From positions 90,528,757 through 90,592,756 of the forward strand of contig NC_135498.1 in NCBI RefSeq assembly GCF_052857255.1: 64,000 bases of DNA, given 5' to 3'. The position numbers were made by a program, and so were the translations under genes. This document shows, piece after piece, positions 1 to 11,269 of this stretch. The notes below the pieces were generated by a model. The model ran no database searches, had not been told where the DNA came from, and worked only from the letters and a program-made list of their open reading frames with translations. This DNA is from Amblyomma americanum. Taxonomy: Eukaryota; Arthropoda; Arachnida; Ixodida; Ixodidae. Numbering within the stretch: position 1 is the first letter of the stretch; each line of letters starts with the position of its first letter.

Positions 1-176
1 TTCGTTTGTGTATACGCAATTGTTCGCCGCATTTTACGCAGGACGTGGCTGAGTATATCCTGCTTAAACTAAGAAAAAAAAATAGGCCAAGGCTTAGCAT
101 GGCTAGGGGCGGAATATCGTGCGCTAGCACTAGTCACGGTGGGCACTTGAGGTCCTTGCGCGCTGAAGACAATTCT

Positions 177-311
177 CCTAAGGGTCTTTACCATAGAGGC
201 CTTTGGCCTAAATGCCTTCTACCTAAAGGCCTTTACCAAAAAAGCATTTACCATGAAGTACTTTGCCCTAAACGCTTTCACTGTGAAGACATTTACCTTG
301 AAAACCTTGAA
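177..311. repeat. 15-bp minisatellite, about nine units
   Basis: Nine head-to-tail units of exactly 15 bases, consensus close to CCTAAAGGCCTTTAC, with a few substitutions per unit and no length change. Because 15 is a multiple of three, the plus-strand reading frame stays open and gives a 5-residue repeat of the type PKGLY. I see no sign that it is translated; the surrounding frame matches no family I recognise. Confidence 0.8.
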
Positions 312-1566
312 CACACCCAGGTGAAACCTGCCAGTAGGGTGCCCTAGAACCCGGTCGGCATGTGGGTAGCCTGCTACAAAGCAGGCTTCAGGGACGTATA
401 CGTACGCATGTATGCTTGATCCAGTGCAACCTTAACTATCGTACCTACAAATCCGAATGAAATCGGAATATGTACCTAGTAGTGCAAGCGCACTAAAACT
501 GCTGGCCCAGCCAGACACACTGCCACGAAGGAAATTCGATAACAGCATCTTTAGACTTCAATAATTCATGACGTCCAGCCCCTTGGCCAGCCAAGATCAA
601 AAGGGCGAGAACTTCGCTAGGCAGCAATAGTGGTGCAAAACTTTACTGCACTTCGGACACCTTTGCACCTGCCTTGCGTTACGCGAGGCTTGTCGCGCTA
701 CAGAGCTACTCTCTTGTATAGAGGGCGGGCACGAACTCTGCCTGTACGCCGTATTATTTTTTCACAATATTCACCGCGCCGCCTTACCTATGTGTGTACA
801 CTGTGATGTTGTGGGGGATTTCGTCTATTTCGTTTTAGCGTGTCCGCGTTTTCGTGCCGAGCGTGGGACACTCCCGGAAAAAATGAGGAGACTTAACGTT
901 CCCACGGACGACGTCTCGCGCATCGTGTGCCCTGAGGGCTCCCGAACTGAGTGACGATTAGTGCCACGATCACTACTGAAGTTTTCATAGGGCACTGGAT
1001 TTATAAAACAGCGCTAGAGGGGCAATCGCTTAAATCAGTGACTCACGCGGAGAAATTGCCGACAGGCCACAGTGAGGCTAATCCCTCCTGTACATTTACA
1101 ACAGCCACCACCATATGTCATCTCTAGACTTACTGTTCAGCTACCTCCTGAGGAGGAAGGCTCTATTTTTACCCTCTTTTTGCTGAGAGGATTGGATAAG
1201 AATGCATGCTTTTTCCTGAATTTTTTCGCCTCGACTCCGTTGGATAGAATTAACAGTAGTTACTCAGAAACCATGTGCACCGCGAGCTGGAACATACTAT
1301 GGCAGCCTCTAAACATGGGTAAAGCACAGGTTCCAAGCAACAGTCCTCCATGACATGTTCACAAACTACAACTGACACACCCATGGTGTCTTTGCAAACA
1401 AATGCTAGATCACGGAATTGAGTGTGTCCTGCGGTTGTCGTGAAATTCACCTAGCAGGAATATCCACTCGTAACCGCTGTCGCTACTTTCGGCGCACGTG
1501 ACAGTGTTGACTTTTGTTGCCAAGCGCAATATCCGTCTTCACGGTGCAGCTCTCGCAGTACCCGCA
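312..1566. other. No recognisable gene
   Basis: I see no splice-site-bounded exon, transposon domain or SINE in this stretch. Open frames are short and overlap on both strands, as expected by chance. Confidence 0.5.
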
Positions 1567-1655
1567 GCTGTGACTCAGCGGTTATGACACTCAGCTGCTG
1601 AGCGCGAACACGAGGTCGCGGGATTCGATCCCTCTACATCGTTTCAGTGGAGACG
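1567..1655 (+). repeat. Ruka-type SINE head fragment
   Basis: A tRNA-like head with a box A region (GTGACTCAGCGGTTATG) and a box B (GGGATTCGATCCC), followed by the start of the SINE body. It resembles the heads of the longer SINE copies elsewhere in the window but stops early, so it is a 3'-truncated or decayed copy. Confidence 0.6.
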
Positions 1656-4023
1656 GCCTGCGAAATATGTCCGTTTTCTATGCGTTGTCAGTTCACGTTA
1701 TTGAATCCCAAGGGGTCAATATTAACCCGGCGCCGGCATATGCTGTGATTCTATCTTTTTTCTTTTATCCTTTCCTTCGTCCCTTTCCTTCCGGCGCGGT
1801 TCAGCTACATGTCTCTCTTTGCTGCGACTTTCCTTCATACATAACCGACTGGCGGGGCCCCGGAACAAAGAGGGGAGGGGGCAAGGGGGGTGGCATTTTC
1901 TCTCCCCCACTCAGTCACTAATTGCTTGCACTTGGATCATATTTCTGACAACTGTAAACACTTCAGTTCTAGGACTCTTCTAATGCAAAGCACAGTGGGG
2001 CTGAGCTACTTGGCTTCGTAGCCAGTTGCAAAGCATTTCGTAAGTCCACTGTCTGACCCGTGTATATGACCATGCTTACAAGAATTTAAACAAACTATCC
2101 ACCAACTTTTTCAATCACTCCTCGTGCGCACATCTCTAAAGCTGCCCATTTTAGTTCGTTTTATATTGTCGTGAAAATTTGCACCGTTTGATCGTTCGCA
2201 CTCAAAACCGCCGGCACACGGCTTTATCATTTTGTTTTCTAATGCTAGATGCAAGCAGACTTTACTCCATTCATCGTGGCCACGTGCAAATGCTTCCACA
2301 TTTTTCCAGATTGTTGTAGTTGCTGTTGGTTCTTTATCTCGAAGATCCTTGCCACCTTTAAATTGAGCGCGGCCAAGAACTGCATGCATTCAGTTAGATG
2401 ACCGCCCCGCGCACTTGTGACTATTCTCGCCGCCGAGTCATTCAGTGCTCAGTGGGCGGGAGTCAGCATGAACCAAACTTTGTAATTTTTTATCGGTTCT
2501 CGTTTCATCTGTTCGCCTGAAACAAGCCTATGGGGGCCTAAGTGGCCTTTCAGAACACGAATTCAAATCTTTGTGGCGCTGCATGTCCCGTCACTGTTGT
2601 ACTATCCGGTCATTCCAAGCACATAGAGCCCCTTACAGACATCACTTTTATCTTGAATGTTTGCGTTCAAAAGTAACACGTTGCAAAGAAAGACGTAGTG
2701 TACCTCAAGAAAGCGACTGCATTTCATGCATATATTCATTTTATCCTATAACTCCCTAATTCAATCTACGCAAGTGTGTGCGTGCTTCTGTTGTGTGTAT
2801 GGCTGTTCCATGTGGTGTTCGAGTAGTCCCATCATCTGACTACGGCACATGTAATGCTTGATCTTGTTGAACGTCTCCCCTGAAATATTGTCTCCGGGCG
2901 CTGCACGCATCCTTGAATAACAAATAAAGTGGACTACTCTTCGCCGTCATCGCGGTATTCCTTCATCGAAGGCTCCTGTAAGCGCCGCTTGGTAGCGTCA
3001 CCGTTCGTGGAAGTTGTCAATATCCATTGACTGGCCCTTTTTAAAATGCACAGAGAGTGTGGGTCAACATCGCGGTGGTTTCTCAGGCCGCCGCCCAAGG
3101 TAGAAGAGAGCAAAGAATACGCTCTTCTGAACTGGAGTGGGATGAGAGAGATAGAAGAGCGAGGTGGTAGAAGTCAATGGATGAGCGCTGGCTTCGAAAG
3201 GTCTTTTACATGCAAGAATTTGTGATTTGGTCGGCGCACTGAGACTGCATTTTCCTTCGTCTAGTTGAAGCTTTTGTTTGGTGGAGCAATTGACACAATA
3301 TTTTATGGCAGAACATGCGTCATACTGTCTACTCGTCTCTGCAACAGCCCGTAGTGCACACTATGCGTCAGCGCTTTTGCAAGGTACTAAGTGTTTGTTC
3401 AAGGTACTTTGTTCAAGGTGCTAAGTGGCACAAGTGCCCAACGTGGCGATTTCGTGAAAAACAGAAATCATCAAATTTATCGAAGAAAACACAGTTTCAA
3501 GCGTCTGGTTTTGACAGCGGCAACATTGAAGGGCTCAAGAAGTGTGGAGAATTTTTTATTCAATAAATTTTTTTCATTATTCCTTCGACCGTCCTCACCA
3601 ACAAGAGAAAGGACTCGTCGAACACTGGCGAAAACTTGAACATTCAAGTTCACGTTTCCTTCACACAGCTTCATCACAGCAGCGACAAACACTTGTCAAG
3701 AAACGCTGCGTATTGAGATCATGTTGACATTAAAATATTTATTCAAGCCCCGCGTTATAACTGTCGAATCTATTTTCAACGGTTGACCTGGGTCAATTAA
3801 AATAAAACGTTCCAGCAACTGAGCCCAAAGCTGACCAGCAGTCCTCTTACGCTAAAGCGTCCTTATGAATGAACGAAACTCCAAAGTCGCACAAGGTCCC
3901 TGTGATTCTTCCCGTTTCTTTGAAGGACTAGTTATAGATTTAGTATTGAACTAAACTCTTTGCGCATGCAAGTTCTGAAGAAAATTATTTGTTCCCATCT
4001 GCTAGTTTGAATAATTAGGGCAA

Positions 4024-4026
<3 letters not shown>
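1656..4026. other. No recognisable gene; possibly first intron of a third evasin-like gene
   Basis: This lies directly downstream (minus strand) of the third promoter at about 4.25k. I searched by eye for a minus-strand signal-peptide exon like those at 33.4k and 55.1k and did not find one. Either the first intron is longer than 4 kb, or the gene is broken, or the exon has diverged. Confidence 0.4.
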
Positions 4027-4027
<1 letters not shown>

Positions 4028-4085
<58 letters not shown>

Positions 4086-4093
4086 ATATATAT
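4028..4093. repeat. (TA)n microsatellite
   Basis: About 65 bases of TA dinucleotides with one TTTA interruption near the middle. Confidence 0.95.
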
Positions 4094-4232
4094 CCTCGCA
4101 TTATAGCTCGAATGGTCTTCACGAAATCTGTTCGAGACTATTACGCAGTCTTTCCTTAAGTACTTTTGAAGAAATTTGGTATAAACGCTTCTTCTCAGTG
4201 AGGTCAAACGAGAGAAAATCAGCCGTACTTAC

Positions 4233-4288
4233 AGTTGCTTAAGCAAATTCTGAAATATGCTAAAGCGTTCCACCTGAGGTTTTATAAA
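4233..4288 (-). promoter_or_regulatory. Third evasin-unit promoter and noncoding first exon
   Basis: On the minus strand there is a TATA box (TTTATAAAA, about 4280-4288), then about 45 bases ending in a splice donor ACT|GTAAGTACG at 4233. The block aligns with the promoter and noncoding exon of gene B (35571-35625) and gene A (59245-59299): same TATA-to-donor distance, a shared (A)GCTTTA-type core and the same donor context. I infer a third paralogous gene transcribed leftwards whose coding exons lie mostly or wholly beyond base 1, or have decayed. A lone surviving promoter is the alternative. Confidence 0.65.
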
Positions 4289-4289
4289 G

Positions 4290-7200
4290 CCTCATTTATC
4301 TAGATTGATAACAAAATCAAAAGTTTTTTTGTTTTTGTTCAGCGAAAATCTTTGCTTTTGACCTCTGATATCTTTAGAAATTAAGTGTGCGCCGGTAGCT
4401 AGCGCTGTGGGGTTGAAGACTGTAAACAAAATTCCTTGTTTGAGAGCTTCTTCCCCGTACTTCTCTGCTTCGACAGCAGTCCACGCATTGGCAATAGTTC
4501 ATTTGTTAAGATCATTTTTGGTCGTTTACATTTCGTAAAGGTGAATGCAGAAGATTGAATGTTGACCTTATGGGACCGTAGTGCAACACGCGTGTAAGAT
4601 AGACCTTTCTTCGCCTGAAAGATCAGAAGAAAATTATTACCCCTTGTTAGGGATGATAAAGCATTTTATTTTGTGTTCAATATATGCACCGTGAACATAA
4701 GTAACGATCATTGCCTGTTGTTAAAGATATCTTTAGAATTCAACATCTTAAAAAGAATGCATTATGAAGTGATCATTATAATGCTATGAATAATTCAACA
4801 TAGAATACCAAAAACCTAATAATGTTCCGTAGTTGCTTGTAAATAAGACAAAAACTTCACTTCATTTTCATGCTATTCAATATGCTGTGTAACAATCGAC
4901 AAAGCGGCACTTGCTTGCGTTATTGGCGTGCCTTTAAAACTGCCAAAGTAAATGGCGTGGAAGCCTTTGTTTTGAGGCATTGCTGTAAAATGACTCTCAG
5001 ATTTGAGTTTTTCGTCATTTCTCAAAAAAGGGCAAAGCAGGTAGAAAAGTGAAGCTGCTTTGCGCTGATATATAATGCAAGAGAATTTCGTTGTCGCAGT
5101 TGCTACAGCAATATTCACTACAAGTATTGTACCCAAAACTACTATATAACAGAAATGTTTTTATAGAAAAGAAAACGAAGTCTAAACTCGATTGTAAATT
5201 CCCTTCGTGTACTCAGCACTATGAGATGTGTTTCGCGAAAGGAAACCCCATCTGTGTGCTGTTCTCCGACAGTATTATGCCCAGGGCCGATGATGATCGG
5301 GGAAACTATTGGAATAGAGGGAACATCGCCCGCTGACGTATATGGATGATGATTTTCAATAGCCACAGCATGCATCGAAATTATTCTTAAGAGGCTTGGT
5401 AAAATTATTAACTCGAGACTTCCGCAACTTTCACTACTTCAGCAAGCGCTTCGTCAGCCTACTACGCTGCAAGTCGCAGATTTCTTATGCACTCAAGCAC
5501 GTAATCTGAACGGGCCTGCAAAAATTCACCCAACCAAAACAAGCAGGTGTGACAGCTCGCAAAAAAACAGGGTGTGGCTCAGGTTTGGAAACGCTCACTT
5601 TTAGAGTGGAGAGGCTCTTGACATTCGTGTACTAGCATTATAACCAATTAAAATAGGAAAGGTGTTAGGCCAGAATGAGCGATATAAAATGCATTATTGC
5701 ATTCGTTTACGGGGTTCTCCATTTGAGCTGCCAGGTGTGTTCTCTGGTGCTCACGCTTACAAAGAGCGGTTCTGAAACCCGGAAAAAAAGAAGTGAATGT
5801 TTTATAGCGCTTGGTGTAAAATATAAAGCATTTAGTGAAATTAACCTTCGTGTTGGATGAAAACGGGCACAAATTTGACTTGTTGGTGCTATATAGCGAA
5901 CTTTCATACAATCAGTTGTCTTCAGGGAGTGCTTTTCGTTCGAAAGTTCGAATTCGATGTACATTATCAAAAGTCTTACGAAGGTTCCTAGTTGATGGCA
6001 AATAAAGAGGCACATCTTCCCGTGTCTTCCCGCTGAAGTGCTTGGCTTCGAACCGTCGCCAACCACAGAGTAGGGCCACACCTTTCAAATTCAAGAGAAA
6101 ATCTCAAGGGAAATAAAGTATTTATGCGAATGAGATATAATGCGGTAAAAGTCAGTGTAAAAGGTTCATGTTTCAGCACCGACGTTGAAAACATTTTAAT
6201 GTTTTCCGTACCTGACCTTTCACCTCAACGTATATTTTGTGGATAATAGAATATTAAAAAGAGCTAAAAATTGCCTTGAAAATGCTCTGCATTGAATATG
6301 AAAAGGAGCCAATGCCGCGTATGAAATATTTTCGTTTGAATTCACACAGTTTAGGAAAAACGGTCTAACGACCTTTCTGCTAGTTCGCCAACAATGTGTC
6401 CAAAATGACATCATTCAATATCGTTATATTCAAAGGCTTACACCAGAATCAAAGCCTGCCGCAGAGGAGCGGCGACAGCTGTCTTCTGCCGTCGATAAAC
6501 TTCTGAGTGTAAACAAGAACCACTTGCGCTTTTGCACTTTCATCACTGAAAGATCAGAATATAAGCTGGTTCTTCGTCTGTGAGGTGAGCTAGAGCGGTT
6601 GTATGGCGTTTATGCAGTCAGCATCAGCGTTTGTTATCTATTATTCGCTTAAATGCTGAAATATTACACTCTCTTTTAGCAGCTACGCTCTAAAATTCAC
6701 CATGACCTATTGTTCCTTAGAAAATCTGCTCTTCTATTTCTCTCAAGGCCCGAATTATTTAGTAAATGTGAATAGCCATACAACCACTAAGTAAAGCTAC
6801 GCAGGCTTCTCGAAATGTTTAGTGATAAAATTAGGTTTATCTGGCCTCGGGCTCAAACACGGAACGAATGACTGTGTTGATTTACGAATCAATTAACACA
6901 TCAATTAGGCTAGCAAAATGCATCGAAATGCCGAATTGACCACAGTCTTAAACTGCGACCAATGCTACTGCAGTGAATTGAGACGAATTCTTCAGGGGTA
7001 AGTAGGCTTTCAACAAGGAGATAAATATTTATTAGCGTTCATCATTGCGTCGTGCAGCTGAAAATTCGACATACGCAAGTTTCTCGAAATCAATGGAGCT
7101 AAAAGAAGTTTTTTCTGCTGGAGGGCCTGATCCCAGACCAGCATCTTTCCTGACAAGATGTTCTATTCCCGTTATGTCCATCCATTCGGCGTCATTCTGC

Positions 7201-7329
7201 CATCTGACAGCCATCCTGCCTTATTATTTGATAGACCGATTGGCGGGCATATGCGGTGGTTGCTGGTGTGAACCCTCAACAATAATTAATTTTCCCCCAA
7301 GTGCCAAGATTTCAACAAGTCTGTGCGTA
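4290..7329. other. No recognisable gene
   Basis: AT-rich spacer upstream of the third promoter. Overlapping short frames on both strands show no domain, signal peptide or exon pattern that I can support. Confidence 0.45.
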
Positions 7330-7555
7330 TTTATTTGTGGTTTATAGGGGTTTAGCGTCCTAAAGCGGCTCATGCTATGAGGGACGCCGTAGTGAAGGGC
7401 TGCGGAAGCTTCGACCACCTAGGGTTCTTTACCATGCACTAACATCACAAAGCGCAGAGGCCTCTAGAATTTCGACTCCATTGAAATTCGGCCGCCGCGG
7501 CTGGGATTAAACCCGCGTCTTTCGGGTCACCAGCAAAGCGCCATAGCCTGCAGAC
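7330..7555 (-). repeat. Ruka-type SINE, minus orientation
   Basis: On the minus strand it reads box B (GGTTTAATCCC), the GAAATTCTAGAGGCC block, a degraded AAAGAACCCTAGGTGGTCG block and a 3' part with GCCCTTCACTACGGCGTC. These are the hallmark blocks of the tick SINE Ruka. The box A end is degenerate, so the copy is old or 5' truncated. Confidence 0.85.
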
Positions 7556-7627
7556 TGCCTGTTCGGTGCCTCGTGTGCTTCGAAGATTTCGCATCGGTGT
7601 TTGGGCTTTACCCACATAGGGATGTTT

Positions 7628-9140
7628 AGAGCGCGGAGGCACCGAATGCTAAAGTTTACCGAAAATAGACACAAGAGACATGAAGTGGGCGACGAAATTG
7701 AACCCTCCAACGTGAGTGCTTCAGCAAGTTCCTTGAAACTCAGCGATGTGGAGGCCTGCAATGACTGGAAATCAGATTCTACACCGGAAGGAAACAGGAT
7801 CATTGACCTTGATATTCTGTCAAATATTTTTTCGTTCGCGGACGTGTCCGGAGTGCTTGACTACATCTTTGAAAATAGAGGAGCGCTCATACGCAGGTGT
7901 GTTGTGTTTTATCTACTCTGTGCGTTGCATGTGGCTATGGGAACCCCTTCTGCTCATCAAAAAGTCAGGGCACTCAGTGGAGAACAATGTTCCACTTTCA
8001 TATGCATTGTGCCAACAAGGAAGTGGGCATGCGGGTGCGAAAACATTATGCAAAGTTATGACTATGCCTGCAGCAGCTGAAGTGCAGAAGGCTCTCAGCC
8101 GTAATCAGTCAGGGGACAGCACATAAAAAAAACGCGGCCACTCTTCATTGAATGGCCATGTTTCTTTGATATCTGTGGCTACAGGAAAAATAATTGATGC
8201 GAAAGCTTTGTCCAGGACATGCAAGCCACACAAGATCAAGAGCAAATTGAGTCCCACAAGGATCGAATTCCTGCAATGGAAGTCGAACCAAACAGCTTGT
8301 CATGCCAACCAAATAGGCACTGCAGGTGACACTGAGCCAGTTGGATTTTACCGCAAGTTTGAGAGGTCAGAAACGACGCACGGTTAGATTTATGTGCACT
8401 ACTACGGAGGTGGAGACTCGAAGAGCTACTCGACCGTGAAGGATATTTATGAACCAAATAGCGTAAATAATTTGAATGCATTGGACAAGTCCAAAGACGG
8501 GTAAGCTGCCGGCTAAGAAAGCTGTTGAAGAGTGTGCGTGGATTGGGTGGCAAAGGAAAATTGACTGATGGTGCTCATCGATTGCCTTCAAAATTGCTAT
8601 AGCATCGCCATCAGAGCCAACGTCTGAAATCTTCCAGGAATGAAACATGCAACGCTAGCTAGTTTGTTCCACTGGAGTTCCTCGGATGACAATCCGAGGC
8701 ATGGGCTGTGCCCTGTGGGAATAAGCAGTTGACGTGCTTTCAGCCCAGCTAAAGCGACTGTTCAAGGCAACTACGACCACAAGGAGGGACTTTCAAACGA
8801 CGTTCGGAACAGGGTAAAAGTTGAGTACAAAGACCCTTGTTTTGACGGGCTCCTCAAGAAATGTTTGCATGGCAAGACACTAAATGCCAATGAATGTTTC
8901 AACGGTATGATCCTGGCAAAGGGTACCTAAAAATGTGTATGCCAGCCTGCCAACACTAAAGTTTGGCTTGTATGATTCCGTGTGCCATTTTAACAACGGC
9001 ATCAGAGGGACGCTAGACGTGTTGAAACACACTTTGATCGAGCCTGACGGCCGCACAATGAAAGCTTGCTTGACAGGTGACCAATAGCGCATCCGGAAAT
9101 CCTCCCGTCAGTTTATTGATGCCGCAAAAAACGCAAGAAA
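7628..9140 (+). pseudogene. Mutator-like transposase remnant
   Basis: A decayed plus-strand transposase gene read in several frames. From the N-terminus: a basic start (FRARRHRMLKFTENRH), the conserved GNRIIDLDILSNIF block (about 7790-7830), a block ending CKVMTMP (about 7985-8070), GHVSLISVATGKIIDAK (about 8150), YYGGGDSKSY with the conserved GDSK (about 8400), and a C-terminal part VYASLPTLKFGLYDSVCHFNNG (split here: VYASLPTLKFG, then LYDSVCHFNNG; about 8935-9000). These match the Mutator-like transposase domain family seen in ticks and Hydra (I believe Pfam PF20700). At least three frame changes and several stops show it is dead. Flanks are a SINE on the left and an RTE element on the right. 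Confidence 0.7.
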
Positions 9141-9251
9141 AAAAACGCATGATTTAAAATGAATGATGCTTTAGCCCTGCTAGGCCAAGATATACGTAGC
9201 GTAAGCGCGGCGACATCTGGTTCAGAAAAGTTAATATATGAAAGGCGCGCA

Positions 9252-9256
9252 TTCAC

Positions 9257-9289
<33 letters not shown>

Positions 9290-10018
9290 GCCTGACTATA
9301 CCCACTGCAGGGCAAAGGTCTCTCCCATGTCTCTCCAATTAACCCTGTCCTTTGGCAGCTGCGCCCACCCCATGCTTGCAAACTTCCTAATCTCATCCGC
9401 CCACCTAACCTTCTGCCGCCCCCTGCTACGCTTGCCTTCTCCTGGAATCCACTCCGTTACCCTTAAGGAAAAGCGGTTATCATGCGTTCGCAGTACATGC
9501 CCTGCACAACCCCATTTCTTCCTCTTGATTTCGACTAGGATGTCATTAACGCGCGTTTGTTCTCTCACCCCCTCCGCCCCTTTCCGGTCTCTTAACGTTA
9601 CACCTATAATTTTTCTTTCCATGGCTCGCTGTGCTGTCCTTAACTTAACAGGAACCCTTTCCGTTATGCTCCGCGTTTGCCCCGTAGGTGAGTACCGGTA
9701 GGATACAGCTGTTGTACACTTTTCTCTTGAGAGATATTGGTAACCTGCTATTCATGATCTGTGAGAACCTGCCATATGCTCTCCACCCCATTCGCCTACT
9801 TTGGCTACTTTTAACTATCATATCAATATTGCTAATGACACTGCCCTCCTTCTCTCTTAACGCATACATCTGGTTCTTCCCTATGCCTAGTTTCCTCCTC
9901 ACCGCTCTTAGGCTACTTCCGTTCTTTAGAGTATGCTCGATTCTCTCCGTATTAAACTTCCTTATGTCGGACACCTTGCGTTTATTGATTTTGCGCCTTT
10001 ATTCACGGTGAAACATCC
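9252..10018 (-). mobile_element. RTE-clade LINE, 5'-truncated 3' end
   Basis: The minus strand encodes the C-terminal end of an endonuclease/reverse-transcriptase polyprotein: YNSCILPVLTYGA, MERKIIGVTLRDR, GCAGHVLR, GKRSRGRQKVRWADEI and a tryptophan-rich end, all typical of the region after the RT palm in RTE-like elements. A frameshift after LPVLTYGA (about 9650) separates the two parts. The coding end runs almost directly into a trinucleotide tail (GAT/TGA repeats at about 9257-9289), as expected for RTE elements, which have very short 3' UTRs and simple-repeat tails. The RT catalytic core is absent. Confidence 0.85.
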
Positions 10019-10193
10019 AGTCGTCGTGACTACATATTTGCTACATTCGTATGGCGTTCCCAATAGGAACGCATGCATCGCGATAACCTATTTCTTTCTC
10101 TAGAGTCTAGTGGAATCGGCCTTGTTCACTTATTCGTGCATCAGCTTGTCTCGCGTTTTTTGCTTTTTCAAATCGTCAAGCCATCCTTTTTTA

Positions 10194-10313
10194 GTACATC
10201 TTGAGAACACAGCGCTTGCAGACAAAGGACCAGAACAAGAAGGACACACACCTGCGTGTGTGTCCTTCTTGTTCTGGTCCTTTGTCTGCAAGCGCTGTGT
10301 TCTCAAGATGTAC
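10194..10313. repeat. Perfect palindrome, 58-bp arms, 4-base loop
   Basis: Arm 10194-10251 is the exact reverse complement of 10256-10313; the loop is CTGC. It includes ACAAGAAGGACACACAC and its complement. The outer flanks (A on the left, C on the right) end the match. It is most simply a foldback/MITE-type element and would form a strong hairpin in either strand. Confidence 0.95.
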
Positions 10314-10599
10314 CCCAACCAACTCGCCCAGCAACAAACCTTGCTTTTTTAGTAGCCGTGTTTATCAGGCGCCTCAGTGCTCATTTGCCTTTCCTATTCG
10401 CACCGACGGGACAAACTCGTGGGGGGCCTTTACGGGGATTACTTAAGGCAGTTGCTGACACCCTCAATTTCCTCACTGCGCTTTTCTTTAGACTACCTTT
10501 ATAGCCTCTCCAGAAGGCAGATGACTAAGACACTTACAGAGTATTTGTTCCCAGTATCGTTTTATCGGCAACCTTTTCTGACGCCAGTGTTTTAAAACG

Positions 10600-11190
10600 T
10601 GTTAGAAGAATGCGCATTTCTTCTGCCGCGAAAACATTCCTTTTTAAGCTGCACACGTCAACGCTGCCTGTGAAGACATGGCTTCATGCTAAGGAGATGC
10701 TTGACCCATGGACGGTGAATTGCCGCCTGTGCAATACACGTGAGACAATTTACAATTGTTTTATTCTGTGCATTGATGCTATCTTCTTCTGGGACATTTT
10801 ACAACGAATAATTAACAAGGACACTGACATCACACCCTACATCATACGTTTTTCGCCAGTGGAGAAAAACAGTGTTTTGCCATATGTTCTATTTATGTTG
10901 CTGGGACTATTCAGCCTCTGGAAGAGCCGCATGATGGACCGCCAAGCCGAATCACCATGGTCGTCGAAATCGTTGTTTCGTGAACAATGCGCTTTGGTGC
11001 GGGGAGTATATGCTGCCCTGCAAGAGCCGCCTAGCTGGCTCCCCTATCATCTGGATGCATGTGTGTGCCTCCCAGACTTCTGATGTTTTGGAAGGAGGGG
11101 ACATGCAGGGGTATAGTGGCCTGGTGTTTTGTGGCGTAAGCGTTCTTAGACTTTTCTTTTAAGCACTATTTCCACGCAAAAAAAAAGAGC
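10600..11190 (+). mobile_element. LINE 3' end with zinc-binding C-terminus
   Basis: An uninterrupted plus-strand frame of about 157 residues begins KTFLFKLHTSTLPVKTWL and carries CRLCNTRETIYNCFILC, a zinc-knuckle arrangement like the reverse-transcriptase zinc-binding (zf-RVT) end of LINE polyproteins. It is followed by a short UTR and an A-rich stretch at about 11179-11187. The RT core is missing, so this is a 5'-truncated insertion. The clade (L1/Tx1-like or other) is uncertain. Confidence 0.6.
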
Positions 11191-11268
11191 CGTCGTAGCG
11201 GAGTGGTAGCGTCCCCGCCTCAAATGCCAAAGGGTCTGGTTTGATTCCCAGATTCGACCGAGGGCTAT
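11191..11268 (+). repeat. tRNA-like SINE head
   Basis: A tRNA-like fold: box A (TAGCGGAGTGGTAGCG), box B (GGTTTGATTCCC) and complementary ends AGCC/GGCT. It starts straight after the A-rich tail of the preceding LINE. It lacks a clean anticodon arm, so I call it a tRNA-derived SINE or tRNA pseudogene rather than a working tRNA. Confidence 0.55.
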
Positions 11269-11269
11269 T

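Noticed and set aside
5707..6081. 124-residue minus-strand open frame upstream of the third promoter
   Set aside because: Overlaps other open frames on both strands and has no family signature.
9159..9701. Plus-strand open frame with a poly-histidine run
   Set aside because: It is the antisense of the RTE LINE; the histidines are the (ATC)n tail read in one frame.
11191..11268. Functional tRNA gene
   Set aside because: Boxes A and B are present but the anticodon and acceptor stems are poor and it abuts an A-rich LINE tail; a SINE or pseudo-tRNA is more likely. The same applies to 39160-39245 and 57738-57832.
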